Below, one piece after another: positions 1-5,826 of a stretch of DNA of 6,940 bases. The notes under the pieces are model-generated. The model searched no databases. It saw only the letters and a list, made by a program, of their open reading frames with translations, and was not told the DNA's origin. Position 1 is the stretch's first letter. Every line of letters begins with the position of its first letter. This DNA comes from Deltaproteobacteria bacterium (GTDB lineage: Bacteria; Desulfobacterota_B; Binatia; UBA9968). The stretch covers positions 1-6,940 of the forward strand of contig VBKY01000413.1 of assembly GCA_005879255.1 (NCBI GenBank), given 5' to 3'. The position numbers and the translations under genes were made by a program.

Positions 1-680
1 CGGCCAAGAGCGCTACCACTACCATCCCCATTGTGATGACGAACGTTGGAGACCCCGTGGGTGAAGGTCTCGTTGCCAGTCTGGCGCGCCCGGGAGGCAA
101 TGTCACCGGGTTCTCGACTTTAGCGGTCGAGCTAAATACCAAAAGGTTAGAGATACTCAAGGACGCAGTCCCCAAGCTCGTCCGAGTTGGGCTTCTGCGG
201 CTGCCGGGGGACAGCATAAACATAGATCTCCAACTGAAAGAGCTCAGGGCTGCGGCTGTGGCGCTGAAGATAAAGTTGGAGGAGATCAGGGCTGAAGCCG
301 ACGCCAAAGGTTTAGAGAACGCCTTTCAAACCGCCAAACAGAAGCAGGTCAAAGCGATTATGACCCTCGCCCTTCGTGCCTTTTTCGCCGAAAGAAAGCG
401 GATCGTCGAGCTTGCCGGCAAATACCGGTTGCCTGCTATTTACCCAAACAAGGAGTATGTCGATGACGGCGGCCTTATGTCCTACGGGCTGGACTACGAT
501 GACAGCTATCGGGTCGTGGCGGTTTACGTGGACAAGATCTTGAAAGGCGCCCAACCGGCTGATTTGCCGGTGCAGCAGCCAACGAAGTTTGAATTCGTCA
601 TCAACCTTAAGGCGGCAAAGCAAATTGGCCTGACAATTCCAGTCCGCGTTCTTGAGCGGGCGAATCAAGTGATCAAGTAG
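1..680 (+). CDS. ABC transporter substrate-binding protein, 5'-truncated by window edge (SBP1)
   Basis: This is the C-terminal two thirds of a periplasmic ligand receptor of the PF04392 (ABC_sub_bind) family. The reading frame is open from position 3 (codon gcc) to the TAG at 678-680, so the N-terminus and signal peptide lie outside the window; the GTG at 33 is an internal valine, not a start. Family landmarks are visible: TTTIPIVM, then DPVGEGLVASLARPGGNVTG, then LNTKRLEILKDAVPK, and near the end GGLMSYG followed by [14 protein letters not shown]. It is closest to SBP5 in this window, with long runs of identical DNA around 150-187 and 5269-5306. No frame disruption is seen in the visible part. 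The role (binding a small solute and delivering it to a membrane permease) is known for the family; the ligand is unknown and no permease is present nearby. Confidence 0.9.
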   Translation, partial: AKSATTTIPIVMTNVGDPVGEGLVASLARPGGNVTGFSTLAVELNTKRLEILKDAVPKLVRVGLLRLPGDSINIDLQLKELRAAAVALKIKLEEIRAEADAKGLENAFQTAKQKQVKAIMTLALRAFFAERKRIVELAGKYRLPAIYPNKEYVDDGGLMSYGLDYDDSYRVVAVYVDKILKGAQPADLPVQQPTKFEFVINLKAAKQIGLTIPVRVLERANQVIK

Positions 681-707
681 GCGAGAGGCACGAGGCAACA
701 GGCAAGT
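680..707 (+). repeat. Heptanucleotide tandem repeat, GGCAACA type (four units)
   Basis: Four 7-bp units start at 680, 687, 694 and 701 with consensus GGCAACA; the first overlaps the last base of the SBP1 stop codon. The same type of repeat follows SBP4 (4706-4719) and SBP5 (5799-5826) at the same place relative to the stop codon. Confidence 0.7.
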
Positions 708-747
708 GTAAAAAATTCTGACTTCGGACAAGCCACATGCTCAAAAG
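708..747 (+). other. Relic of an SBP upstream region and start codon
   Basis: This stretch aligns without gaps to 4720-4759, the region just before and across the start of SBP5, with 32 of 40 bases identical. It includes an ATG at 737 followed by ctcaaaa, matching the SBP5 start (ATG at 4749 followed by atcaaaa). Clear similarity ends at about 747, and no SBP reading frame follows. It therefore looks like the upstream end of a lost SBP copy, cut off where the toxin-antitoxin segment begins. Positions 748-808, up to the toxin stop codon, hold nothing I recognise. Confidence 0.55.
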
Positions 748-808
748 ATTGCTGAACTTGAGTTCGATATCTATCTCCAGCAAGCGCGCGTACTCGGCAC
801 TAGTGTTT

Positions 809-1153
809 TTAAGGGAACGCGAGGGTGTTTTTGACGGCGCGCTCGACTTGCGTGAGCACCGCGGGCGGCAGCGTCCCGAGTTTTTTAACGATGCGCTGTT
901 TATCAACCGCTTTGATTTGCTCAGTCACCGCCTTCGAAGCAAAAGTGAGACGAGCCGTACCTTTCGCAATAACCACGTGACTGGGGGAAAGGTGGGCGGT
1001 ATTTTTCGTCAAAGGAACCACAACGACGAGCTGGCTGAAGCGATTGATGCTATCGTTGGACACCACAATAGCGGGGCGAGTCTTTTTGATTTCGACGCCG
1101 ATCGTCGGGTCGAGGTTTACGATCACGACATCACCGCGCCTTACGTCGGCCAT
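809..1153 (-). CDS. mazF: MazF/PemK-family endoribonuclease toxin
   Basis: The 114-residue product has the size and layout of MazF/PemK toxins, which cleave RNA at short sequence motifs and arrest growth when not bound by their antitoxin. Visible landmarks are the N-terminal RRGDVVIVNLDPTIG strand (residues 5-19), KKTRPAIVVSND (23-34), VVPLT (45-49), and FASKAVTEQIKAVDKQRI (71-88) followed by LGTL. Arg26 and Thr49 sit where the family's catalytic arginine and threonine are found, so the enzyme looks active. The ATG at 1153 lies inside the 3' end of the antitoxin gene (23-bp overlap), with a GGAG at 1170-1167 as a likely ribosome site. This order, antitoxin first with overlapping toxin, is typical and implies translational coupling. 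The family call is strong; the RNA motif cut is unknown. Confidence 0.9.
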   Translation of the reverse strand: MADVRRGDVVIVNLDPTIGVEIKKTRPAIVVSNDSINRFSQLVVVVPLTKNTAHLSPSHVVIAKGTARLTFASKAVTEQIKAVDKQRIVKKLGTLPPAVLTQVERAVKNTLAFP

Positions 1154-1436
1154 TTAGATCGTCTTTCTCCAGGATCGCCCAAGCCTCGTCGTCAGTTAGC
1201 TTCCAGTCTGCCAACAAATCGCGTTCCTCCTTGGCTTCACGTCCCGAGCGTTGAGAGTAATAGGTCTCATAGGCGCGCTCCATTTGCTTTCGTTCAATGG
1301 AGCCCAAAAAGGAAGTGAGCATCTGCGTAATCACACGGCTGCGCCGCGCTTTGGGAATGACGGCATTGGCTCGTCGCACCAAGTCACGCGGCAACGAGAC
1401 GCTCACAACCTCATATTGTCGACGGGAAGCTGGCAT
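1131..1436 (-). CDS. Antitoxin of the MazF module, ribbon-helix-helix type
   Basis: This 101-residue protein directly precedes and overlaps the toxin gene, which marks it as the cognate antitoxin. Residues 8-15 (YEVVSVSL) followed by PRDLVRRANAVI and RRSRVITQMLTSFL (31-44) fit a ribbon-helix-helix DNA-binding fold: a short beta strand and then two helices. The C-terminal part is rich in acidic residues with tryptophans at 78 and 86 (DW, then TDDEAWAILEKDD). By analogy with other MazE-like antitoxins it probably wraps the toxin and blocks its active site. The ATG at 1436 has a well-placed GAGGA at 1447-1443, six bases upstream, which supports this start. The protein probably represses its own promoter; that is inference from the fold and the family's habit. 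Confidence 0.85.
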   Translation of the reverse strand: MPASRRQYEVVSVSLPRDLVRRANAVIPKARRSRVITQMLTSFLGSIERKQMERAYETYYSQRSGREAKEERDLLADWKLTDDEAWAILEKDDLNGRRKAR

Positions 1437-1473
1437 AGATAATCCTCACAAATGATATGGACGATCGTTATTA

Positions 1474-1502
1474 ACTTTAGTCGATGGAATCGCTGTGGTC
1501 AA
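1474..1502 (-). promoter_or_regulatory. Candidate promoter of the toxin-antitoxin operon
   Basis: On the minus strand, TTGACC (1502-1497, five of six matches to the -35 consensus) and TAAAGT (1479-1474, four of six) are separated by 17 bases and lie 38 bases upstream of the antitoxin ATG. A perfect 8-bp palindrome, ACGATCGT at 1461-1468, lies just downstream near the expected transcription start. It could be an operator for the ribbon-helix-helix antitoxin. Both assignments rest on pattern only. Confidence 0.4.
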
Positions 1503-1569
1503 ACCCTCAAGGGAATTGGCGTGAAATTAGGCGTCAGGCGGTGTGAGTGCAGGAACCGGAGTGAAAACG

Positions 1570-2494
1570 ATGAGCCGAAAAATCTTTGTCTGGTTACTGG
1601 CAACTGTCTTGCTAACAACTGCCCCTCCCGCCGAGGCGCAGCAGCCAACGAAAATCCCCCGGATAGGATACCTATCGGGTGTCTCCCTCTCCTCCATCTC
1701 TGACCGCACCGAGGCCTTCCGGCAAGGTCTGCGGGAGCTAACGTATGTGGAGGGAAAAAACATTGCTATTGAGTATCGATACGCGGAGGGAAAACTCGAT
1801 CGCCTCCGCGCGCTTGCGGCCGAGCTAGTGCGTCTCAAGGTAGACATCATCGTCACGCCTGGTTCAGTACCAACCCGTGCTGCTAAGGAAGCAACTGCTA
1901 CGATTCCCATTGTCATGACGCAGGATAACGATCCTGTTGGCAATGGGTTCGTCGCCAGCCTTGCGCGACCAGGCGGAAACATCACTGGATTGTCGACCCT
2001 TGCCCCGGAGCTAAGCGGAAAACGACTGGAGCCTTTGAAGGAAATCATTCCCAGGCTCTCCCGCGTGGCCGTCTTCGGAACTTCAACCATGCCGGGCAGC
2101 GCACAAATGTTAAGAGAGGTGGAACTCGCCGCAAAGGCGTTCGGAGTGAAGCTTCAATACCTAGACGTACCAAGTCCCAAGGATATTGAGACCGCATTTC
2201 GAGCCGCAGGCAAGGGGCGAGCTGAAGCAGTCCTTATGATGGTGGCGGGCGGCGTCGCCAGCTCTCAGCGAACACTGATTGCAGAGCTCGCGGTAAAGAA
2301 CCGGCTCCCGGCGATATATACAACTAGCCGCCGCGACGTACGTGGATAAGATCCTCAAAGGCGCGAAGCCCGCCGATCTCCCAGTGGAGCAGCCCACGAA
2401 ATTTGAGTTCATCATAAATCTGAAAGCCGCCAAGCAGATCGGTCTGGCGATTCCGCCGAGTGTGCTGGCGAGAGCGGATAAGGTGATTCGGTGA
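1570..2494 (+). pseudogene. ABC transporter substrate-binding protein, frameshifted with internal deletion (SBP2)
   Basis: The ATG at 1570 has GGAG at 1558-1561, eight bases upstream, and is preferred over GTG at 1543 or 1561. Residues 1-23 form a clean signal peptide (MSRKIF, a hydrophobic run, then PPAEA before QQ), and the mature part begins with IPRIGYLS. Family motifs follow, including TATIPIVM and SLARPGGNITG. After RLPAIY, near 2320, the reading frame enters SRRDVRG and stops at 2347-2349. The rest of the protein resumes in the next frame, from [16 protein letters not shown] through ADKVIR to the TGA at 2492-2494. Compared with SBP4, about 20 residues covering the KEFV...GGLMSYG...DYDDLY segment are missing at the break, so a deletion of roughly 60 bp caused the shift. 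The truncated product would lack the C-terminal part of the fold and is unlikely to work. SBP2 is the most divergent copy in the array. Confidence 0.85.
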
Positions 2495-2522
2495 GGAGTG
2501 AAAGGTAAGGAGTAAGGCGCAA
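2495..2522 (+). repeat. Heptanucleotide tandem repeat, GGAGTAA type (four units)
   Basis: Four degenerate 7-bp units start at 2495, 2502, 2509 and 2516, immediately after the SBP2 stop codon. The clearest are GGAGTGA and GGAGTAA. The position relative to the stop codon matches the GGCAACA-type repeats after SBP1, SBP4 and SBP5, although the unit sequence differs. Confidence 0.55.
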
Positions 2523-2562
2523 GAAGTTTACGATTGCCGAATTTAGATTGAGAGAAAAATAC

Positions 2563-3645
2563 ATGAACAAAACATTTCGAATTTGGTTTGGTTTCTCTCG
2601 CTCCGACAATCGGAAATCCAAAGCATGTCCTGAGCCACGCCGAAGGATCGATAATCTAAAATGGGTGGGGCTTTCGGTAATCGCTTTCGTGCTGGTGATG
2701 ACTGGAGCTGTGCCTCAGGCGCAGCAGTCGAAGAAAGTCCCTCGGATAGGGTATCTATTGCCGGGCGACCCCACTAGTGAGTCCACCGTTTCCGAGGCCA
2801 TTCGACTGGCTCTGCGCGAGCGTGGCTACATAGAAGGACAAAACATCACCATCGAGTACCGATATGCGGAGGGGAAGCTTGATCGGTTTCCTGAGCTTGC
2901 GGCCGAGCTGGTGCGTCTCAAGGTTGATATCCTCGTGGTAGCAGGAGGGAACATACTGGTCCGGGCGGCCAAGAATGCGACCAAGACGATTCCCATTGTT
3001 ATGGCGGGTGGGTCCGATCCCGTCGAGGCAGGCCTGGTTGAAAGCCTTGCCCGTCCCGGCGGCAACGTCACGGGCGTTACAAACCTTGGCAGAGAACTAG
3101 GCGGGAAGCGGCTGGAGCTGCTCAAAGAAGCTGTTCCCAAAGTTGCCCGCGTCGCGGTTCTCTACGATCCGGCCATTCCGCCCAGTGTACTCGAGGTGAA
3201 AGAGGTTCTCCCAGTCGCAGCGCGTGCGCTGGGGTTGACTATTCAGCCTTGGGAGGTACGAGATGCGGACGGTGTCGAGAAGGTATTCGCGGCTCTAAAC
3301 AAGGAGCGCCCGGATGGACTCTATGTGCCCGCAGGGGGCCCGCTGATGCTTGCTAACCAAAAACGGATCGCGGGCTTTGCGTTAAAGAGCCGGTTACCGT
3401 CGATGTACGGCAACAGAGAAGCTGTAGATGCCGGTGGGCTCATGTCCTACGGGGTGGACTACGATGATCTCTTTCGGCGCGCGGCTGTTTACGTGGACAA
3501 GATATTGAAAGGCGCCAAACCGGCTGATTTGCCGGTGCAGCAGGCAACGAAGTTTGAATTCGTTATTAACCTTAAGGCGGCAAAACAGATTGCTCTGACA
3601 ATTCCGGCCCGCGTGCTCGAGCGGGCGAATAAGGTGATCAAATGA
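2563..3645 (+). CDS. ABC transporter substrate-binding protein, intact, with repeat-extended leader (SBP3)
   Basis: This is an exported solute receptor of the PF04392 family, 360 residues from the ATG at 2563; the purine-rich gagaga at 2550-2555 is a weak ribosome site. Residues 1-33 form an unusually long polar, basic leader. A hydrophobic segment (about 34-48) and a likely signal peptidase site after VPQA (Ala53) follow, and the mature chain starts QQSKKVPRIGYL. Family landmarks are GYIEGQNITIEYRYAEGK (88-105), TIPIVM (142-147) and SLARPGGNVTG (161-171), then GGLMSYGVDYDD and [14 protein letters not shown] near the C-terminus. The middle of the protein differs clearly from SBP1, SBP4 and SBP5, while the last quarter is almost the same as theirs, suggesting a chimera. 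It lies 68 bases after SBP2 and 81 before SBP4, so co-transcription is plausible. The ligand is unknown. Confidence 0.92.
   Translation: MNKTFRIWFGFSRSDNRKSKACPEPRRRIDNLKWVGLSVIAFVLVMTGAVPQAQQSKKVPRIGYLLPGDPTSESTVSEAIRLALRERGYIEGQNITIEYRYAEGKLDRFPELAAELVRLKVDILVVAGGNILVRAAKNATKTIPIVMAGGSDPVEAGLVESLARPGGNVTGVTNLGRELGGKRLELLKEAVPKVARVAVLYDPAIPPSVLEVKEVLPVAARALGLTIQPWEVRDADGVEKVFAALNKERPDGLYVPAGGPLMLANQKRIAGFALKSRLPSMYGNREAVDAGGLMSYGVDYDDLFRRAAVYVDKILKGAKPADLPVQQATKFEFVINLKAAKQIALTIPARVLERANKVIK
2609..2660 (+). repeat. ATCNAAA heptamer leader of SBP3, interrupted by a 24-bp insert
   Basis: Units ATCGGAA (2609) and ATCCAAA (2616), then ATCGATA (2647) and ATCTAAA (2654), follow a 7-bp period apart from an insert at 2623-2646. 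The unbroken counterpart is at 4795-4822 in SBP5. The repeat is translated, giving the NRKSK and IDNLK parts of the leader. Confidence 0.65.
2623..2646 (-). repeat. 24-bp dispersed element, copy A, inserted in frame in the SBP3 leader
   Basis: Read on the minus strand, the 24 bases have the form CCTTCG, six variable bases, CTCAGGACA, one variable base, GC. Copy B (3661-3684, plus strand) has exactly the same form and length. Alignment with the SBP5 leader shows that these 24 bases are absent there: SBP5 encodes K-S-K-I-E-N-L-K-W, while SBP3 encodes K-S-K, then ACPEPRRR, then I-D-N-L-K-W. The insert is therefore exactly eight codons and keeps the frame. Confidence 0.65.
3505..3590 (+). repeat. 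86-bp segment identical to 5654-5739 in SBP5
   Basis: I compared the two segments base by base and found no difference over 86 bases, including third codon positions. The flanking bases differ on both sides. The matching segments of SBP4 and SBP1 differ at about five and six positions, and that of SBP2 at many. Confidence 0.85.
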
Positions 3646-3705
3646 CAGATGTCAGAGATCCCTTCGATTTCACTCAGGACAGGCTCCAGTCAGACGTCAG
3701 AGATC
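3646..3705 (+). repeat. 15-bp near-perfect direct repeats flanking an inserted 30-bp block
   Basis: Positions 3646-3660 and 3691-3705 match at 14 of 15 bases (form CAGAYGTCAGAGATC). They enclose 30 bases that contain copy B of the dispersed element. The direct repeat is itself partly made of 7-bp GTCAGAN units. It may be a target-site duplication or simply neighbouring repeat units. Confidence 0.5.
3661..3684 (+). repeat. 24-bp dispersed element, copy B
   Basis: It has the form CCTTCG, ATTTCA, CTCAGGACA, GGC. It matches copy A (2623-2646) at the conserved blocks, in the opposite orientation, and lies in the spacer between SBP3 and SBP4. Confidence 0.6.
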
Positions 3706-3726
3706 GAAAAAGCAGGACAGAGAGCA

Positions 3727-4701
3727 ATGACTAAAAAAATCATTCTCCTTGCTCTATGCTCCCTGCTCCTTGCTCCGTGCTCTGCAGTCGACGCGCAGCA
3801 GACAGGAAAAGTTTCCCGCATAGGTTTCCTCGATCCAAGCAATGCTTCTGGTGTGGCAGGACTCTTGAAGGCGTTCCGTCAGGAGCTGGGCAAGCTTGGG
3901 TGGATCGAAGGAAAGAATATCGCAATTGAGTACCGGTTTGCAGAGGGAAAAAATGATCGCCTGCCTGAGCTTGCGGCGGATTTGGTTCGACTTAAGGTCG
4001 ATCTAATTTTGGTCTCAGGGACAACACCTGCGCTAGCGGCGAAGCGCGCCACCACGACCATCCCCATCGTAATGACGAACCCTGGAAACCCCGTAGGTGT
4101 AGGTTTGGTTGCCAGCCTGGCGCGGCCAGGAGGTAATGTCACCGGGTCGTCGAGTTTGTCATTTGAACTAAACACCAAGAGGCTAGAGATACTCACGGAG
4201 GTGGTTCCCAAACTCGCCCGAGTTGGACTTCTGCTGACGACGGGAACCCTCCAACTGAAAGACCTAAGGGATGCGGCTCAGGCACTAAAGCTAAAAGTGG
4301 AGGAGATCGAGACAAAAGCCGACGCCAAAGGATTAGAGAGCGCCTTTAAAACCGCCAAGCAGAAACAGGTCAACGCGATTATGACGACGGCCGCTAGCTC
4401 CTTTTTCGCCGAAAGAAAGCGCATCGTCGAGCTTGGCGCCAAATACCGCTTGCCGGCTATTTATTGGCAGAAGGAGTTTGTCTTTGAGGGCGGTCTCATG
4501 TCCTACGGGTCAGACTACGATGACCTCTACCGGCGCGCGGCTGTTTACGTGGACAAGATTTTGAAAGGCGCCAAACCGGCTGATCTGCCGGTGCAGCAAG
4601 CGACGAAGTTTGAATTCGTCATTAACCTTAAGGCGGCGAAACAGATCGGACTGACCATTTCGCCCAGGGTGCTGGAGCGGGCGAATAAAGTGATTAAGTG
4701 A
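3727..4701 (+). CDS. ABC transporter substrate-binding protein, intact (SBP4)
   Basis: This is an exported periplasmic receptor of the PF04392 family, 324 residues, the usual size. The frame stays open back to the ATG at 3649, but the ATG at 3727 is chosen because AGGA at 3714-3717 lies nine bases upstream and because a standard signal peptide then begins: MTKK, a Leu/Ala/Cys-rich core (5-18), and a cleavage site after AVDA (Ala23) before QQ. The mature chain carries VSRIGFLD (29-36), GWIEGKNIAIEYRFAEGK (58-75), TTTIPIVM (109-116), SLARPGGNVTG (130-140), and near the C-terminus [21 protein letters not shown]. It is a close relative of SBP1 and SBP5 and is the only intact full-length member of that subgroup here. 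Cys11 and Cys18 are not in a good lipobox (LAPC has a proline), so a free periplasmic protein is more likely than a lipoprotein. The ligand is unknown. Confidence 0.93.
   Translation: MTKKIILLALCSLLLAPCSAVDAQQTGKVSRIGFLDPSNASGVAGLLKAFRQELGKLGWIEGKNIAIEYRFAEGKNDRLPELAADLVRLKVDLILVSGTTPALAAKRATTTIPIVMTNPGNPVGVGLVASLARPGGNVTGSSSLSFELNTKRLEILTEVVPKLARVGLLLTTGTLQLKDLRDAAQALKLKVEEIETKADAKGLESAFKTAKQKQVNAIMTTAASSFFAERKRIVELGAKYRLPAIYWQKEFVFEGGLMSYGSDYDDLYRRAAVYVDKILKGAKPADLPVQQATKFEFVINLKAAKQIGLTISPRVLERANKVIK
3745..3786 (+). repeat. Heptamer repeat encoding the SBP4 signal-peptide core
   Basis: Six 7-bp units start at 3745, 3752, 3759, 3766, 3773 and 3780, with consensus CTCCNTG; the last is degenerate. 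Because 3 x 7 = 21, the translation repeats every seven residues: LLALCSL followed by LLAPCSA. On the minus strand the unit reads like GGAGCAA, which resembles the spacer heptamers. Confidence 0.7.
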
Positions 4702-4705
4702 AGAA

Positions 4706-4719
4706 GGCAACAGGCAACA
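4706..4719 (+). repeat. Heptanucleotide repeat, GGCAACA, two perfect units
   Basis: Two identical 7-bp units start at 4706 and 4713, four bases after the SBP4 stop codon. They lie at the same relative position as the repeats after SBP1 and SBP5. Confidence 0.65.
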
Positions 4720-4794
4720 GTAAGAAATTCGGACTTCGGAAAAAGTACATGATCAAAACTCTACGGAATCGATTCTTGAATTTCTATTCCGACA

Positions 4795-4822
4795 ATCTAA
4801 AATCCAAAATCGAAAATCTAAA
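4795..4822 (+). repeat. ATCNAAA heptamer repeat in the SBP5 leader (four perfect-period units)
   Basis: Units start at 4795, 4802, 4809 and 4816: ATCTAAA, ATCCAAA, ATCGAAA, ATCTAAA. They are translated as the lysine-rich leader segment just before the signal-peptide core. The same repeat is found, interrupted, in SBP3 and as a noncoding relic at 5861-5881. Confidence 0.75.
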
Positions 4823-5653
4823 ATGGCTGGGGCTTTTTGCAATCGTCGTCGCGCTCACGGTGTGCGGGGGGAGGGCAGAGGCGCAGCAGGCAGGGAAAGT
4901 TCCCCGCATAGGTTTCCTCGATGGAAGCACTGCTCCGGCAGCGCGGCCCTCTTGGAGGCGTTTCGGCAAGAGCTGAGCAAGCTCGGATGGATCGAGGGAA
5001 AGAATATCGCCATCGAGTACCGGTTTGGAGAGCAAAAGAACGAGCCCCTGCCTGAGCTTGCGGCGGACTTGGTTCGTCTTAAGGTTGATCTGATCGTCGT
5101 CGCAGGGACGCCATCGGTGTTGGCGGCGAAGAAAGCGACGACTACCATTCCCATCGTGATGGTGAGCGCTACGGACCCCGTGGGTGCAGGTTTGGTGGCC
5201 AGTCTGGCGCGGCCGGGAGGCAATGTCACCGGGCTCTCGAGTTTAGGTGAGCTAAATACCAAAAGGCTAGAGATACTCAAGGACGCAGTCCCCAAGCTCG
5301 TCCGAGTCGGGCTTCTGCGGTTGCCGGAACAAAGCGCATCACTCCAACTGAAAGAGATCAGGCCTGCGGCTCAGGCACTGAAACTAAAATTGGAGGAGAT
5401 CGAGACTCAACCCGACGCCAAAGGTTTAGAGAGCGCCTTTCAAACCGCAAAACAGAAGCAGGTGGCCGCGATTATGACAACCGCCGCTAGCCCCTTTTTC
5501 GCCGAGAGAAAGCGGATCGTCGAGCTTGCCGTCAAACACCGCTTGCCGGCTATTTACCCAGAGAAGGAGTTTGTCGATTAGGGCGGTCTCATGTCCTACG
5601 GGGCGGACTCCGATGACCTCTATCGCCGCGCCGCTGTTTACGTGGATAAGATC

Positions 5654-5739
5654 TTGAAAGGCGCCAAACCGGCTGATTTGCCGGTGCAGCAGGCAACGAA
5701 GTTTGAATTCGTTATTAACCTTAAGGCGGCAAAACAGAT
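5654..5739 (+). repeat. 86-bp segment identical to 3505-3590 in SBP3
   Basis: This is the partner of the identical 86-bp segment in SBP3. It encodes the [19 protein letters not shown] region and what follows, up to AAKQI. Identity at silent sites between genes that otherwise differ strongly points to recent sequence exchange. Confidence 0.85.
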
Positions 5740-5798
5740 CGGACTGACAATTCCAGTCCGCGTGCTCCAGCGGGCGAATAAAGTGATCAAGTGAAGAA

Positions 5799-5826
5799 GG
5801 CAAGAGGCAACGGGCAACAGGGAGAA
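5799..5826 (+). repeat. Heptanucleotide tandem repeat, GGCAACA type (four units)
   Basis: Units start at 5799, 5806, 5813 and 5820: GGCAAGA, GGCAACG, then GGCAACA and a degenerate GGGAGAA. They begin four bases after the SBP5 stop codon. Confidence 0.7.

Larger units (their letters stand above)
4749..5794 (+). pseudogene. ABC transporter substrate-binding protein with frameshift and in-frame stop (SBP5)
   Basis: The ATG at 4749 begins a 34-residue-class leader like that of SBP3 (MIKTLRNRF...KSKIENLKW), then a hydrophobic segment and a likely cleavage site after RAEA before QQ. The frame fails shortly after VPRIGFLDGSTA: from about 4932-4934 the homologous sequence (GSAALLEAFRQEL) continues in another frame, as if one base were lost, and the original frame ends at 4976. 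The rest of the gene keeps all family motifs, including TTTIPIVM and SLARPGGNVTG. A TAG at 5579-5581 then interrupts KEFVD-stop-GGLMSYG, where SBP4 has GAG. After the TAG the same frame runs to the TGA at 5792-5794. Only two lesions in an otherwise well-kept sequence suggest recent loss, or assembly errors. It is closest to SBP1. Confidence 0.88.

Noticed and set aside
673..906. Small minus-strand frame overlapping the SBP1 end and the toxin 3' end
   Set aside because: It runs through a known spacer repeat and the toxin in another frame, with no recognisable domain or ribosome site.
737..1318. Long plus-strand open frame opposite the toxin-antitoxin genes
   Set aside because: It is the antisense shadow of two well-recognised minus-strand genes and its product shows no family motif.
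1416..1443. Plus-strand promoter (TTGTCG, 16 bases, GATAAT) for SBP2
   Set aside because: The -35 match is only three of six and the site lies in the antitoxin start region. It is too weak to list as a feature.
3649..3726. Start of SBP4 at the ATG at 3649
   Set aside because: The added 26 residues are encoded by repeat sequence with no good ribosome site, while the ATG at 3727 has AGGA nine bases upstream and begins a normal signal peptide.
4823..5581. Reading SBP5 from the ATG at 4823 as an intact gene
   Set aside because: That frame gives a non-signal-peptide start with no family similarity until about residue 40. The true leader and signal peptide lie in the other frame, so this is a frameshifted gene.
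5579..5581. TAG in SBP5 as a recoded codon (for example pyrrolysine) or programmed readthrough
   Set aside because: The gene also has a frameshift, the paralogues have an ordinary codon there, and no special downstream element is seen. A nonsense mutation is simpler.
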